Source: Diphasiastrum complanatum
Taxonomy: Eukaryota; Streptophyta; Lycopodiopsida; Lycopodiales; Lycopodiaceae
Direction of reading: 5' to 3'
NCBI GenBank assembly: GCA_029204225.1
Contig: CM055092.1
Coordinates: forward strand, 23,005,005-23,069,004
Length of the DNA stretch: 64,000 bases
The notes under the pieces: generated by a model
Told to the model about the DNA's origin: nothing
The model's database searches: none
The model's input: only the letters and a program-made list of their open reading frames with translations
Shown here: positions 35,118 to 46,968 of the stretch, piece by piece
Position numbering within the stretch: position 1 is the stretch's first letter
Layout of the letters: each line of letters begins with the position of its first letter
Position numbers and translations under genes: made by a program

Positions 35118-37420
35118 TCACTTCTTGTTGGCTGGCTTATTATGAAAAATAGCCTTAGCTCGGGTTTCGTTTTCTTCATTAACTTGCTCTAAGGTCATTC
35201 CTTTTGTAGCAGAGTGATAATTATTCTTCTTGTTGTAATCTTTCTGGAATGACAGATTCAGATATCCTCCCATTCCTTGATTCCCGAATGGTGCAAGATG
35301 GTTACCGATCAATGTGTTGTTTACAAGATGCGTGTACCAACTATCCTCAGACAGGATTTCAGACATCTCAGCAGAAGGGATAGTTAGTGAGAGGGTAGCA
35401 TATGTATATTCTGAGAATTTTTCTTTGATGCACAGAGCGAAGTATATTATTTGTTTTGACTTCCTTCAAATAATGAGAATAGTTAGCTTCCCAATTTGTG
35501 TAGATTTCTCACATATTAGGGAATAATAGCTGACTGGAAATTTCAGAAGGAACTGGACTAAGGCTAGAGACAACTTCTTTAACATGAAAAATGCTAATTG
35601 AATCTAACTTATTCAGATACTCATCGAGAGCTGAAAAAACATTGTTCTCAAATGTTTTTAGGTATTCTAAAATATATATATACAAGGATCCTGCGACAAC
35701 ATGGATATAGTTAGTTTGCACATTGAACTTATTTTGAACAATGGAAAGAGCAAGGATACCTTTTTGGTGCACTGTTAGTATGGCCCAAAAAGAGTTTAGG
35801 TTAGAAAAAGTCGAAGGGCTTTCCCATTGTTCTTTTGTATAACCAAAAAGTTTAGGTAAACGAAAATAATCCATTATCCACTGGAGTTCTGGACTACAAA
35901 AAGGTGGAAGAAAAAATGTTAGTTCTTGCTGGAATGTCTAAAATTCTGTCTGTAGTAGTGAATACACTACCTTGTTCTTCCTTTCAATGGCTCTGTTGTG
36001 CGATGCCTCAGCTTGTGAACATTGCTGGTTGGTCTGCAGTAGCTGTGACACTGATTGTTTTTATCTTCTCAGCATCCTTTGGGTCAGTCTGCATCTCTTG
36101 ATCTTTTTGGATTTGCTTGAAGATGATGTCTGTCTGGATGGCCTTCTCTGATATAGCTTTGGCTAGATCATCCGTTTGCATAGACTGGTCCTGGCACTGG
36201 GCTGGTTCTTCCTTTTCAAAATTTTGGATTTGGCTTGATTGGAACTTAGTCTCTTCCAGTTCTTCTTTTATTTTTCATACGCAATCATCTAAGGTTGCAG
36301 ATATTGCAGCTAGAAAGTTTGGATCATTCTTTCCTGGATTCCCTTCCAAGTTGTTGGGTCGATTCTGTATCTGCCATAAGATACACAAGCTCCTAATGTG
36401 ACTTCGGCGCTTATCTGCCATAAAATTGCCTCTTCAGCCTGTCTCTTGTAAATTTGGTTGCCTCTCCTCAGCATATCTACAGAATTTTGTCGCTCAACTC
36501 CTCATTACTATTCTGCAGAGTAGCTCATATGTGTCTTTTCTCCTACAAAGAAGCCTGTAGGTCTAAATCTACTGTTTGAGCAATAAATTTTCATTTTCAA
36601 AAGCATTGGACTGCTCATGAATTTCTTCCATTACTTCCAACGTATCATCCTGTCTTACTTTTGCTTCTTCAAGGGCTACATCTTTCCTTTTTAGCTCTGC
36701 TTGGGCTGCTTCAAGCTCTTCACTCTTATGTGACAGCTCAGCCTTGATTTCCTCCAGTTCTGCATCTTTCTGAATTAGGTCTGCTCGGAGGGAATCATAC
36801 TTCGAGCCAAGTTTCCTAGAGACTTTCTCTAGGCTGACGAAATGTTGAATAGCTGTCTGTGTATCTGACAGCATTGTACCAAAAATCTTATTAAAAAATT
36901 ATTGTATCAATAATTGGTGCCTCGACATCACTTTCACTTTCCTGTTGAATATCAGGAATTTGTTCTTCTTCTTGTTGTGCAAGAGCAAATCGAACAAATT
37001 GGACAAAGCTTTTGAAATTGGGATCTCTGATGTAAGAGAGTTTATAACCCATTTCTCAAGATAAGCGTCTTCTTGGAAAACTCTACTCTCTGTGATGAAG
37101 TTTGGCTTTGTGATAGACATACTACCGTCCATAGCCCAACCTAAGGCACAATAGTAAAATCCTTCTGTAATAATAATTTCTTGATTCCGGAGAGTGGTGG
37201 AAATATGTCCTTCTTCGCTCGGATTGCGGATCAGCTCATGGCACAAGTCTGTAAGGATTACTGATGGATCAAATTGAAGAAGTCCTTCAATTCGTCTGGT
37301 AAAACTGGCTTTGGGTGCATTTTGAATACGATTGCCATGACGCTCGCAATTGTAAACCAGAGATGGCGGAAAAGAGCTTGATCGTAACAATTCAGAAATT
37401 AGAGAGCAAGAGTGATGGAA
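35118..37420 (-). pseudogene. ORF X of Ty3 family D, copy 2: long coiled-coil protein, unknown
   Basis: The minus strand starts near 37342 with MAIVFKMHPKPVL (then a frameshift) and continues GLLQFDPSVILTDLCHELIR, HISTTLRNQEI and MDGSMSITKPNFI. A strong coiled coil follows (36874-36570: KVSRKLGSKYDSLRADLIQK, AELEEIKAELSHKSEELEAA, ELKRKDVALEEAK). Next is a part with repeated QTD motifs (QSMQTDDLAK, KAIQTDIIFK, QEMQTDPKDAEK at about 36200-36080), then a globular-looking C-terminal region (35874-35509: KLFGYTKEQWESPSTF, QTNYIHVVAGSLYIYILEYL). Total length would be about 750 residues. It could be an additional ORF of family D or the gag of a neighbouring element. Stops and frameshifts are present. 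Confidence 0.5.
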
Positions 37421-38205
37421 AGTGGTAGCGAAAAAACAAAAGTGTTTGAGGTTTTTGGTGTATTGATGATATATCGGCAGATTAGACTAATATTAAATGA
37501 AAGTGTGTCCTTCGTTTTGAAGGTACATACTCAATAATAAAGCATCTAGTCCTAAAAACAAACAAAAAATAAATAAATAAATGAAAAATAAGCAAAATAC
37601 ACAAATGCTTCACTTAGTTCGCAAAAGTTCAGCTCAATATTTGTGATTTTTGAACTGCGAAAATAATAATATACACAATCTATGAAACAATGCGAGATAT
37701 TGGAAGCAAAGACTGTCATTTTCTTTGTTAAAATGTATGAGAACATATATTGGCAAAAAATGTATCGGCAAAATATGCAAAGGTTTCGAGTTTTTTGCAT
37801 ATTTCCACTGTACTGGTGACATGAAAACATGATGAAAACAAATGTATGTGCAAAATGATGTGCAACATTCTGGCTAAATGTTATATTTTTTTTTTCTTTG
37901 CAAATTCCCGAAGGTCAAAGATGGAATGAAGGAAAATCCCAAAAAATGTGACGGTAGAAGTGTCGCAATTTCCGTGGTCCCAAACATGGTGAATTTACTT
38001 AATTTACCATATTCAAATATGGTGTCGGCTTTTTCGCAAAAAATAGAGTAATCAACAATGAAGCGAAGGTTTCAGTAGTTTTGCTAAAAATGTAGCAAAA
38101 ATAGTAGTGTCGCAAATTTCGCTACAACACATATGGGCGAAGGATACGAAGCTGTCGGCTTTTTTGCAAACTTTGGTGTAAACGATTGGACCAAAGCAGC
38201 GAAAA
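37421..38205 (-). repeat. Family D spacer between integrase and ORF X, copy 2
   Basis: Non-coding, alignable with 31111-31744, again with repeated 'ttttcgcaaa' words. Its last part on the minus strand is the leader just before the MAIVFK start. Confidence 0.4.
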
Positions 38206-39499
38206 TTAGTCATAGTAGCACCTCACCCTTGAGCCATTTACTCGAGTATCAAGTAAATGTCTTTGAAGATCGGCTAACTGAAGTGATCCATTATTAAAAA
38301 TTTCTCTGACTTTATACGGTCCCATCCATCTTGTATGTAATTTCCAAGGAAACAACAGGTGTTTGTTATCATACAAAGGCACGTAGTCCCCTCGTTTAAT
38401 TTTTATTTTCTTAATGGATTGGTCAAAAATTTCTTTTCTTTTATTCTGAACTCATTCAGTCTCAATTAATGAAAGACGACGATCCTCCTCCAATTGTGTC
38501 AAAGATATCATCCGCTCCCGGAGACTATCGTGTTCATCCATTCTCTCTTCATTACTAATGCGAATCGTTGAAACTTCGAATTCTATTGGTAGTATGGGAT
38601 GCATTCCATACACAAGATAGTATGGGGTCTGCCTAGTTGCAATATTTTCAGTAGTTCTGTATGCCCATAAGATAGATGGTGACTTATGATCCCAATCAGA
38701 AGAATGTGTTTTCATTACTTTATCTAAAATTCTACACAAAATTATGTTTGCCCACTCCGTAAGCCCATTCGCTTTTGGATTATATGGAGTAATGGAAAAA
38801 TATGACAACATGGCCTTGATGCTCTGATTAAGGAAATGGGTTCCCCTATTGCTAACGAGTTATAAGGGACATCCATATCGCGTAATTATGTTTTGGAATA
38901 AAAACTTTGCTACAGTCTAAGCATCGTTCTTAATTGTGGCTTCAGCCTCTACCATCTTGATAGCATAGTCCATGGCAACGAGAATGTAATGATGACGAGT
39001 TTTACTCGTGATTGGTTTGATAGGCCCTACAAAAGCTATCTCCCACTTCTCAAAAAGTGCTAAGAGAATAATTGGAATAAGCGGCCAATGTGTCGCGAAG
39101 CTGGGTTTCCCCATCCTCTGACATACATCACATCTTTGAATGAACAATTTGACATCTCTATAGACAGTATGCCACCAATATTTAGCATTAAAAAAAAATT
39201 TTGCAATGTTTTTAAGAGCATAGTGGCCCCCCGAATCTTCCTCATGCAATGCACTTATTACAACGGTCGTCTCGGTTGGTTCTAAACATCGGCAAAGACT
39301 ATTGTCAGCTCCTAACTTATACAATATTCTATTTACAATCGTATAAGATCCTACTTTTGAAAGAAAAATAGTTTTTTGTTGTTTATTAAAATGTTCAGGA
39401 TAAATTTGGTCCTGTAAAAAGTTAATAATGTCCATATAAATTGATGTTTCCGATTGGATACGCATTATATGTTCATCTAAAAATTCATCAAAAATGGGT
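38206..39499 (-). pseudogene. Ty3 family D integrase, copy 2
   Basis: The minus strand gives an HHCC zinc finger (ALHEEDSGGHYALKNIAK ... CDVCQRMGKPS), then the catalytic core (VGPIKPITSKTRHHYILVAM followed by DYAIKMVEAEATIKNDA). After a gap with stops comes LSYFSITPYNPKANGLTEWA, then SILWAYRTTENIATRQTPYY. The C-terminus has a GPY-type module (MGPYKVREIFNNGSLQLADL) and ends at about 38210 with SRVRCYYD. A chromodomain is absent. The frame is broken around 38812-38916. This is the last domain of pol, as expected for Ty3 order protease-RT-RNase H-integrase. Confidence 0.8.
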
Positions 39500-40720
39500 T
39501 CAAACTGATTTTTCGTTTGGAGGCGGGATATATAATCAGCATTTTGATGATCCTTGTCTCTTCTTAATTCTACTTCATAATTAAACTCATCTAATAATAA
39601 TACCCATCTAGCTACCCTACCCAAAAGATCAGGTTTATTCAATGCGTAGTGATCTACATGAAAAACGAAAGGGCATCCTAAAAGATAACGTCTAAATTCA
39701 TTTACTAAATAAATCATTCCTAGTGCAGCGAGTTGCCTACCCGCATAATAAATTGGGTAATCTATATTTTGGTCATCTTCCTGACTAAGCACTACACCTA
39801 TTGCAAACGATGCCGTATCTACATATACATGGAACTTTTTAGCCCAATTTGGAGGTCTAACTCTAGTGCCTTCTGCTAATGACTATTTCAATTGATCAAA
39901 AGCTTGCTGATGGTCTTGTGACCAATGCTACTCAACAGAACTTTTTAATAAACTTGTTAAAGGAGTTACTACTATGGCATAGTCCTTAATTATACTATGA
40001 TAATAACCTACGTGTCCTAGAAAACCTCTAAGCTCTTGTAGATTCGTTGGTTCTAATAACTTTGAAATCTTTTTTACTTTTCGATCGGCTTGTATACAGT
40101 CCCTCAAAATTTTATGTCCTAACAGGATGCCTTCCCTCATCCCGAAGTAACACTTAGCTGGACGCAATTAAGAGATGTCTCTTGACATATTCTCAATGTT
40201 TCCTCTAATGCATGTAAATGGTCTCTAGTTGATGGATAGACACAAAAGTCATCCATGAAAATTTCTAAAAACTTAAAAAAATTTGAGAAATATTTGTCAT
40301 CATCATACATTGGAATGTGGCAGGTGCATTATAAAGACCAAAGGGCATTTGCGTATACGCGTACATCCCCCAATCAATGGTGAAAGTGGTCTTGGGTCTT
40401 TCTTCCTCCTTTATGAAAACTCGGTTATAACCTGAGAATCCATCTAAAAAGCTATAATGTTCATGACTAGCTACCTGGTCAAGAATAGTATCTGTATACT
40501 ACAGAGGATGATAATTCTTTGCTGTAGCAGCATTTAGTTTCCTAAAATCTTGGCAAACTCTAATCTTGCCTGTCTTCTTCTTAGGTACTATAACTATTGG
40601 TGACACCCACTCACTGCTTAGAACATGATATATAATACCCGCTCTAAGACATCTATCTAATTCGTCTTTAACTAACAAGGAGTACTTTGGATTCAATGAA
40701 TAAGATCTATTCTATGTTCA
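39500..40720 (-). pseudogene. Ty3 family D reverse transcriptase and RNase H, copy 2
   Basis: The minus strand starts MNPKYSLLVKDELDRCL, RAGIIYHVLSSEWVSPIVIV and KIRVCQDFRKLNAATAKNYH. A stop and frame change follow, then HYSFLDGFSGYNRVFI, YAYTQMPFGLYNAPATF and a frameshifted catalytic region (FMDDFCV-like). Then MRPAKCYFGMREGILLGHKI and LLEPTNLQELRGFLGHVGYY follow. RNase H is readable at 39900-39540 (VYVDTASFAIGVVLSQEDDQ, PIYYAGRQLAALGMIY, LRRDKDHQNADYISRL). The frameshift at about 40290 in the catalytic segment and the stops abolish activity. Confidence 0.8.
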
Positions 40721-41039
40721 TCCCAACTAACTGGTATTCCTATTAAATCATCCATTGACCGAGCAAATACGTTTTGTTATTTTTGAAGAAGTAATATATA
40801 CTCTTCACATTCCTAGTTTGATTGGTGTTATATAAATTCAAAATTTTACCTTTATTAATTTCTATTTCTACATAATATGTTTTATCTACCATCGCTTTGG
40901 TCAGGCTTGCTCTAGTTCCACCCAGAACTTCCCTTGACTCGAATGTTGTTGGTATTTCCTCATCCTCGTCAATCTCATAGCATTCTATGAAATTGATTTA
41001 GTATTCAGCAGGTCTAGCTAACTCCTCACACCATCTCAA

Positions 41040-41900
41040 AAGGTGACCCCCTATTGGACTGGCTGTGAGAATGTCTGGAAAAAATATCTATTTGGTAGAC
41101 CAATTTAAAATAGCATCGGCTTGATATAGCCATGGTCTTCCAAATAATATTGAATAAGGTGGTGTATCTACTGGGTTTATGACAAAGAAATTCATAACAA
41201 ATATCTTTGTCTCTATAACTACGCTAATACCTTTTAGCTCCCCTACTGGTATACATTTGGATACGTCTGCTAAATAGATTTCATGGTAAGTGATAGGCTA
41301 AATCTATTTTTCTAGTCCTAATTCCCTAACCATTGTTTATGTTATTAAGTTGATACTGGATCCTGAGTGTATTAGTATTATATCTATAGTCTGATCTCCT
41401 ATGATAGCACTAGTCTCTGGAACTCCACAATCTCCTCTATCTACATATTCTACTCCATTACTGTATGCAGGTATACTTAGTGTGACAAACCTCTCCCCTT
41501 CCTCAGTCCTTACGGACTGAAGCCCTTCATCCTCTGAAGTAGAGCTCAAGGATGATGTAGGTGTCTCACCTTCGTACTTATCCTTTTCCCATTATATAGT
41601 AATTCTTTTGTGACTTTTCCCCATCGATGTTTCCATCTGGTCTCTGAAGGTAATCTCTTTCTTCTTCCAATGGATTATGACATCGGCCTGGTATAAATGT
41701 CTTAAGGTGGGTGCTATTCTATGATGAATGCCTAACTCATATGTTGTTTCTTCAGTCATTATGTTTACGCTAGATCCAGAATCTATGGGTACACTATCTA
41801 AGGTGCAGCCATTGATTACTACCTGAATCTCGGGTTGACCTTCATCACCGTAATTAGCTAATCCTACGTTGACTAATGGTAACTTTGCTTCTTCTTTTTT
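41040..41900 (-). pseudogene. Ty3 family D protease region with two aspartic-protease motifs
   Basis: Two retropepsin active-site segments occur in tandem on the minus strand. The first (about 41790-41759) reads VPIDSGSSVNIMTEETTYEL, and soon after LYQADVIIHWKKKEITF. The second (about 41377-41341) reads IILIHSGSSINLIT, followed by a full domain with VETKIFVMNFFVINP-like text and ILFGRPWLYQADAILNW. In the first copy the roughly 60 residues between the active site and the LYQAD segment are missing. An acidic Ser-rich spacer (SSLSSTSEDEGLQSV) separates them. The second motif has His in place of the catalytic Asp. Stops are present. Confidence 0.7.
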
Positions 41901-42532
41901 TACTTTGCAAAAATTGCTAATTTATTTCTTGTAATATTGATTATCGTCTAATAACTATTTAAAAGTTATACTGGGCATTCTAGAGACAAGGTCTTCTACT
42001 ATATCATAAGAATGGTTTCTAAGTGATGATGGATCTCTAGATATCTCGTTACTTATGACTGGATCTGAAAATGTTACTTTTTTAACTTTTCTACTTTCTT
42101 CGTCTAAAAGCTCTTTAGCTTTTGAACTAATATCAACATCATAATGTTTTTCAGTAGGCCTATCAAGGTCTAATTCTTTACGATTAGGAATCATACTGAC
42201 TGTTCTACGACCTCCACTTTTTGTGTGACATTTTTCGTGTTTTTCGTAGATTTTGTCCTAGTTTCTTCTTATCTTCAAGAGTTAAAGAATCTTTACTACT
42301 TCTAGTAGTTACTTTATTTATCTCTACATCTAAATATGGCCATTGATGGTCTTGATCTAATGTTTTAGACTCTACTTCTATCCTCTGAATTATCATGTCA
42401 GTGTTAGTTTTAGATGGCCGAGAGTCTTCTCCAAGTGAGTTTACAAACCTTGGTTTAGAGCGCAGTTGTTGTGGCTGAGGACATTCAGCAATGACATGCC
42501 CTTCACTTTTCAGTTAGCGCAAAGCGGCACAT
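41901..42532 (-). pseudogene. Ty3 family D gag end and linker, copy 2
   Basis: The minus strand has the linker HYDVDISSKAKELLDEESRK and KKVTFSDPVISNEISRDP, then upstream HQWPYLDVEINKVTTRSSKD. A decayed knuckle follows at 42490-42530 (CANCKVKGMS). It stops at 42532 exactly at 'gcggcacat', which in copy 1 continues inside the knuckle-coding sequence (33505). The DUF7869-like gene starts at this point on the plus strand, so an insertion or rearrangement split gag here. Confidence 0.75.
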
Positions 42533-44997
42533 GAACCATTAAGTGAGTGCTTTACGTAACAAATCCGATGATTGCAATACAACAATATCAAGTAACTATA
42601 ACTCGAATATCTTGACAGAAATCGAAGATATTTCTCAAGGTCGTAATATGTCAAGATCAAGTAACTATAACTGGGATATCTTGACAGGAATTGAAGATAT
42701 TTTTCATGATCGCAATATGTCAAGAACAAGTAGCTATAATTCGGATATCTTGACAGATGTTAAGGATGTGGTCACTTGCACTAATATATCTGCATCAGTA
42801 TATAACTTGGATATTCTTACAAGTGTGGAGGATGTTGGAGAGGCTCTTGATAACAACAAAAATAAAAGACGTCATTATGAAATCAGCATTCAAACAAAGC
42901 GTACACCAAAATGGTCAATTTTTGCAAGTGCAAATGTATCCACTTGACGTAATTCAGATTTTTTGAAATTTGATTTTGATGAACATGATTACACATGCAA
43001 CATATTACATGATGTTAATATGACAAACGATCTTGCAAAATTAAGATGGTCACAAGCAGATGAACTTTTGGAAGATCTACAAAGAGATCCTCAAGTAGAT
43101 TCAACATCCTTTAGAACTACTCATAGTCTCAAAGGAAAATGTGTGCTTGCTTATGTTGCACCAAAAAAGGCAGAATATGTTTTATCATCAACAAATATAA
43201 GGGAAACATTGATGCAACCATGTTGTGGTAAGTTGTGCATTCGACAAATTACCTACAAAGAATGTGAAGGCTTGCGACTAGGTGTGTGGAGAAAACAAGG
43301 AGCTGACAAGCATAATCAATTATTGCAGATGTTCAAATGTTTTTTCATAGATGAGAAAAGTCAGATGCAAAGTTTGATATTTTGGAGTAACCCAAATTGT
43401 GTTTCAAACCTACATTGGATGGTAAAGCTATCTACATAAAAGCATATCAGAATCTATTGGGAATCTCCCATGGAATGTTTTGACAAGTAATTGTTGAGGC
43501 AGCTTATTCCATTGTGTACAAGTTTCACGGAAACACTGGCACATTCAAGCAACGTGGACATTCTTCGAAAGGGTTGGCCATAATGCATGGGATTTTGGAA
43601 AAGCATGCATTGACTCAACCACATCTGCAACATAAATCAAAAGATGGCGCTATTATTTACGAACATCATCTCCCACTCGACATGCATAAACATGACATCT
43701 TCAAAACTATAAACACAAAACTTAAAGACGCATGTATTTTTGAAGTTTCAAGATCCACACTCTACAAGATGTGGAAACAAGAGTTTGGACATGTCAAGAC
43801 TCCAACAAGACAAAGAATGTCCAAATGCAAAACATGTGACAACCTTAAAAATGCAATAGAGACAACTCTTGACATTAGGATGTGTGATCACTTTATTACA
43901 CTGAGAGGTCATCATCTACATCATGTTTTCGATTCTAGAAAATTGTATGCATAGTGGAAAGAAGAGTCAAGATACCATCTTGAACAGTCCTTGTGTCTTA
44001 TCATTGATGGAATGGCAACAACATTACCCCGTATCAATAAGACTCCTCCTAGATTAGAGGGGATTTGATTTTTGAAAACACATGTTTGTGGGGTATTGGT
44101 TAATGGATTCAAGTTGCTTTGTGATGTTTGGATTGATACCTTGCATGCTCATGATAGCAATCAAGTTGCCACATCAATAATGCGAGCAATAAGAAAGGTA
44201 CAAGCATCACGTGGTAACTTACCTCTGATCTTATGTATTCAAGCTGACAATTGTTGGAGGGAGGACAAGAACAAATTTATTTTTGGTCTTTGTTGTATGT
44301 TAGTGGCACATAACATCTTCCAAAAGATAGAAATGGGATTTCTTTTGGCTGGCCACACACATGAAGACATAGATCAGGTTTTTAGTGTCATATCCAAGGC
44401 TTTGAAGTCCAAATCAGTTCACACAATGCCAAATATGCTAGCACGAATTGGTGAAAAGATAGGTGGTGTCGTATCGAAAGCACTGAAGTAGAAATACTGG
44501 AATGAATGGTAGATTAGAAACAATATATAGATCCTTGTATTGCTCAAGGAAATGACGGAGTAGAAGGACACACCAATTCTCACTATTTTTGTTTTCAAAT
44601 GATGAATGGTGAGCCAACCATGCAATGGAAATACTATTGTAATGATGGAGACAACGCATGGAGTGAACCTTTCAAACTGTTGCAGCGTGTACCTTCAGAA
44701 GATGAAGCCATCTTTCTAGCATCCACGAAGGATCTAGATCCAGATGAAATGAAAGGAATAATGTCCTTTATCGATTATTGGCAGTTCATGAGCCAGAAGT
44801 TTCCAAAATACAAGGATCACGATGATGCATGTGTGGTGGAAACCACGAAACTTGTCGAATATCTTTCCAAAGAAAAAATGTTATCAAGATCAATGTATAG
44901 CCAAGAGGCTTTTTGGCCACAATCCTTGCCAACCACTTTCAATTCATCTGTATCAACTTCAATCAATGAGATCGAAATGCAAATGCTGAAATTTTGA
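42533..44997 (+). pseudogene. DUF7869-like (transposase-like) gene, copy 1
   Basis: The order of segments matches the uncharacterised eukaryotic family I know as DUF7869. A Cys-rich start (PCCGKLCIRQITYKECEGLR) leads to DGKAIYIKAYQNLLGISHGM and YKFHGNTGTFKQRGHS, then CKTCDNLKNAIE. An RNase H-like core follows: LIIDGMATTLPRINK, THVCGVLVNGFKLLCDVWID, LCIQADNCWREDKNKFIFGL, EMGFLLAGHTHEDIDQVFSV. The C-terminus is 44599-44997. The D in IDGM, the D in ADN and the E/D in HTHEDID could form an acidic triad, as in DDE transposases; that is inference. Lesions: TGA at 42945, a frameshift near 43390, TGA near 43477, TAG 43952, TGA 44066, TAG 44489 and a last frameshift. No terminal inverted repeats were found. 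Confidence 0.65.
42591..42835 (+). repeat. Four 69-bp coding repeats (23-residue units)
   Basis: Within the N-terminal part of the DUF7869-like frame a 23-residue unit is repeated: SSNYNSNILTEIEDISQGRN, SSNYNWDILTGIEDIFHDRN, TSSYNSDILTDVKDVVTCTN, and a shorter SVYNLDILTSVEDVGEAL. The DNA period is 69 bp (agtaactata at 42591 and 42660). The same array is present in the second copy at 61912-62155. Confidence 0.85.
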
Positions 44998-45450
44998 TTA
45001 TGCAATCTAATAGCCACCACTTAGGCTGATCTAACGATCCAAAAATTGGCCAGATCTACTATGTGAAATCAAAAATAGGAATTGATCAAGTTTGAAAACC
45101 TATATAGTATTTTGATCTACAAAAGATCCAATCTACAAAAGCAAAAAACTCAATTTTGGTGTAGAATCCCCTCGAGCATGCTCTAGCCTTGATATCTTCA
45201 CCAATCATTGATAGACTTGAATTCCTCCTTCATAACCTGAAACACAAGCTCTGATACCATGTGAAGGATTTCAGATCATTAAGATCCAATCCACTTGAAA
45301 GATCTTTGGTTAGAAAGAGAAATACACTACCAATCTCATCAATGTAGAAAAATTAGCATCTACACACAAAATGAGATGCAAATACTAATAGTACTTGATG
45401 AAACTTGAATGAAATGATAAAGTACTATTGTTGTCCGTACAAAACCAACA
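44998..45450 (-). repeat. 5' end of an A-type element: LTR part, primer site, leader
   Basis: On the minus strand the LTR end GATCTGAAATCCTTCACA is followed by the primer site TGGTATCAGAGC (45248-45259), then a leader that aligns with that of element A (49043-49300), for example 'gctagagcatgct' and gtagattggatcttttgtag. The LTR part (45260 to about 45450) is incomplete, and the leader stops at about 44998, where the DUF7869-like gene ends. This is a fourth trace of the A family in the window. Confidence 0.65.
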
Positions 45451-45487
45451 AGCTACACTACTTTAGATAAAGCTTATAAGTAGACAT

Positions 45488-46960
45488 GATGAAGATAATC
45501 AACATTGACCACTACCCAGAAGATCGACAAGATAAAGCAGACCACCTATCAGGTATATCGACGAGTCTGCAGCTTACCTTGTTCAAGAGTCGACGACTGT
45601 CGATGAAGAGGCACTTAGTCAGCTGATTCCAATCTATGGAAAGAAGCTATGGATAAAGAGTATTCGTCTCTTATCAAGAACTAGACTTAGACTAATGTCG
45701 AATTACCTGCCAGCAGAAAATGTAGTTGATTGCAAATGGTTATTCAAAATCAAGTACAAGAGAGCTGGAAGTATCGATTGAATAAAGACTCAACTTGTCA
45801 CCAGAGGATTTTGTCAAGTATACAATGTCGACTACACTGAGACCTTCAGTCCAGTTGTTATTTCAGAATTCTATTGTCATTTGCTATTGTAGTAGATTTG
45901 GAAATACATCAAATGGATGTATAGACAACATATCTTAATGGAGTTATTGAAGAGGACTTTCACATGGTGCAACCTACAGGTTAGAATATCGAAGGTAAAC
46001 ACAATCATGTTTGTAAACTCCATAAAGCAGTTTATGGCTTGAAGCAGTCTACTCAAGCATGGTTTCAAAGGTTCAATACTTTGCTTATCAATCATGGCTA
46101 TAAACGAAGCACTTCAAATTTGAATGTCTACTTCAAGTCAAGGCAGCATTGATATAAAAAGCAGAAGTTGATTTACAGTACTCAGCAAAGATACATTCAC
46201 AATGTTTTAATCAGATATAATCTAATGAAATGCAAATTATCTCTCTCACCGATGAAGTGAGGACTCAAGATGTCGAAGAACCATTGGCCCCGAACAATCG
46301 AAGAGAAGAAGCAGATGCATGAGTATCGCTATCATATTATAATAGGATCTCTTATGTAATAGCTTTTGCAGTTAGTTTCTTAACTCAATTTATGACCAAT
46401 CCGTGTATTACACATTGACAGGCTTTTATTAGAGTTTTGAGATATCTTTGAGCTACTATAGACCTCTGCATTTGTTATGGAATATTCTTAGTGGTCATTT
46501 AGATGAAAGTTGGGCAGGAGATGTAGACACTTGTAAATCCACTTCTGAATTTACATTCTTCCTCAACAATGGTCCTATTTCATGAAACAATCGCAAGCAA
46601 ACTTTGATTGCTCTATCTTCTACTGAATTAGAGTATATCTCAGCCTCTCGAGCTACAAATGAAGCAGTGGCTGAGAAACTTACTTTCAGATATCAATCGA
46701 AATCAATATGCTCCGACAACTTTATTGTGTGATAATCGAAGTGCTATTGCTTTATCATCCAATCCTAGATGCCATTCTAGGACACATTGAAATTAAGTAT
46801 TACTATGTTAGAAGCAAAGTTATCAATAGAGAGGTTGAGTTGTCGTACTCTCGATGAACATAAGATATGACAACAGATACTTTTACTAAAGCATTAAGCT
46901 TGGATACACACACAAAATTTTGTGCAGAACTAAGTTTGAAAGTCAAAGCATATTTAGATT
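45488..46960 (+). pseudogene. Copia family C RT and RNase H, decayed
   Basis: The frames give WKEAMDKEYSSLIKN, VDCKWLFKIKYKRAGSID, QLVTRGFCQVYNVDYTETFS and VCKLHKAVYGLKQSTQAWFQ, all RT segments. The catalytic YVDD region is deleted: after HGYKRSTSNLNVYFKS the sequence passes to SLSPMK and then to the RNase H end (LSSTELEYISASRATNEAV). The 3' LTR of the same family follows at 46969. Stops and frameshifts are numerous. The word gagtatcgctatcatattat at 46321 is repeated at a chimeric junction near 63202. Confidence 0.65.
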
Positions 46961-46968
46961 AAGGGAGG

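Noticed and set aside
36117-36401. Plus-strand frame of 94 codons in the ORF X region
   Set aside because: The minus strand carries the repeated QTD and coiled-coil text of ORF X. The plus frame is its shadow.
42514-42729. Tyr-rich minus-strand frame (also at 61836-62051)
   Set aside because: It is the shadow of the 23-residue repeat array on the opposite strand.
42591-42835. Regularly spaced 69-bp repeats that could be taken for a CRISPR array
   Set aside because: The units are contiguous coding repeats without unique spacers, in a plant genome, and all lie in the frame of the DUF7869-like gene.
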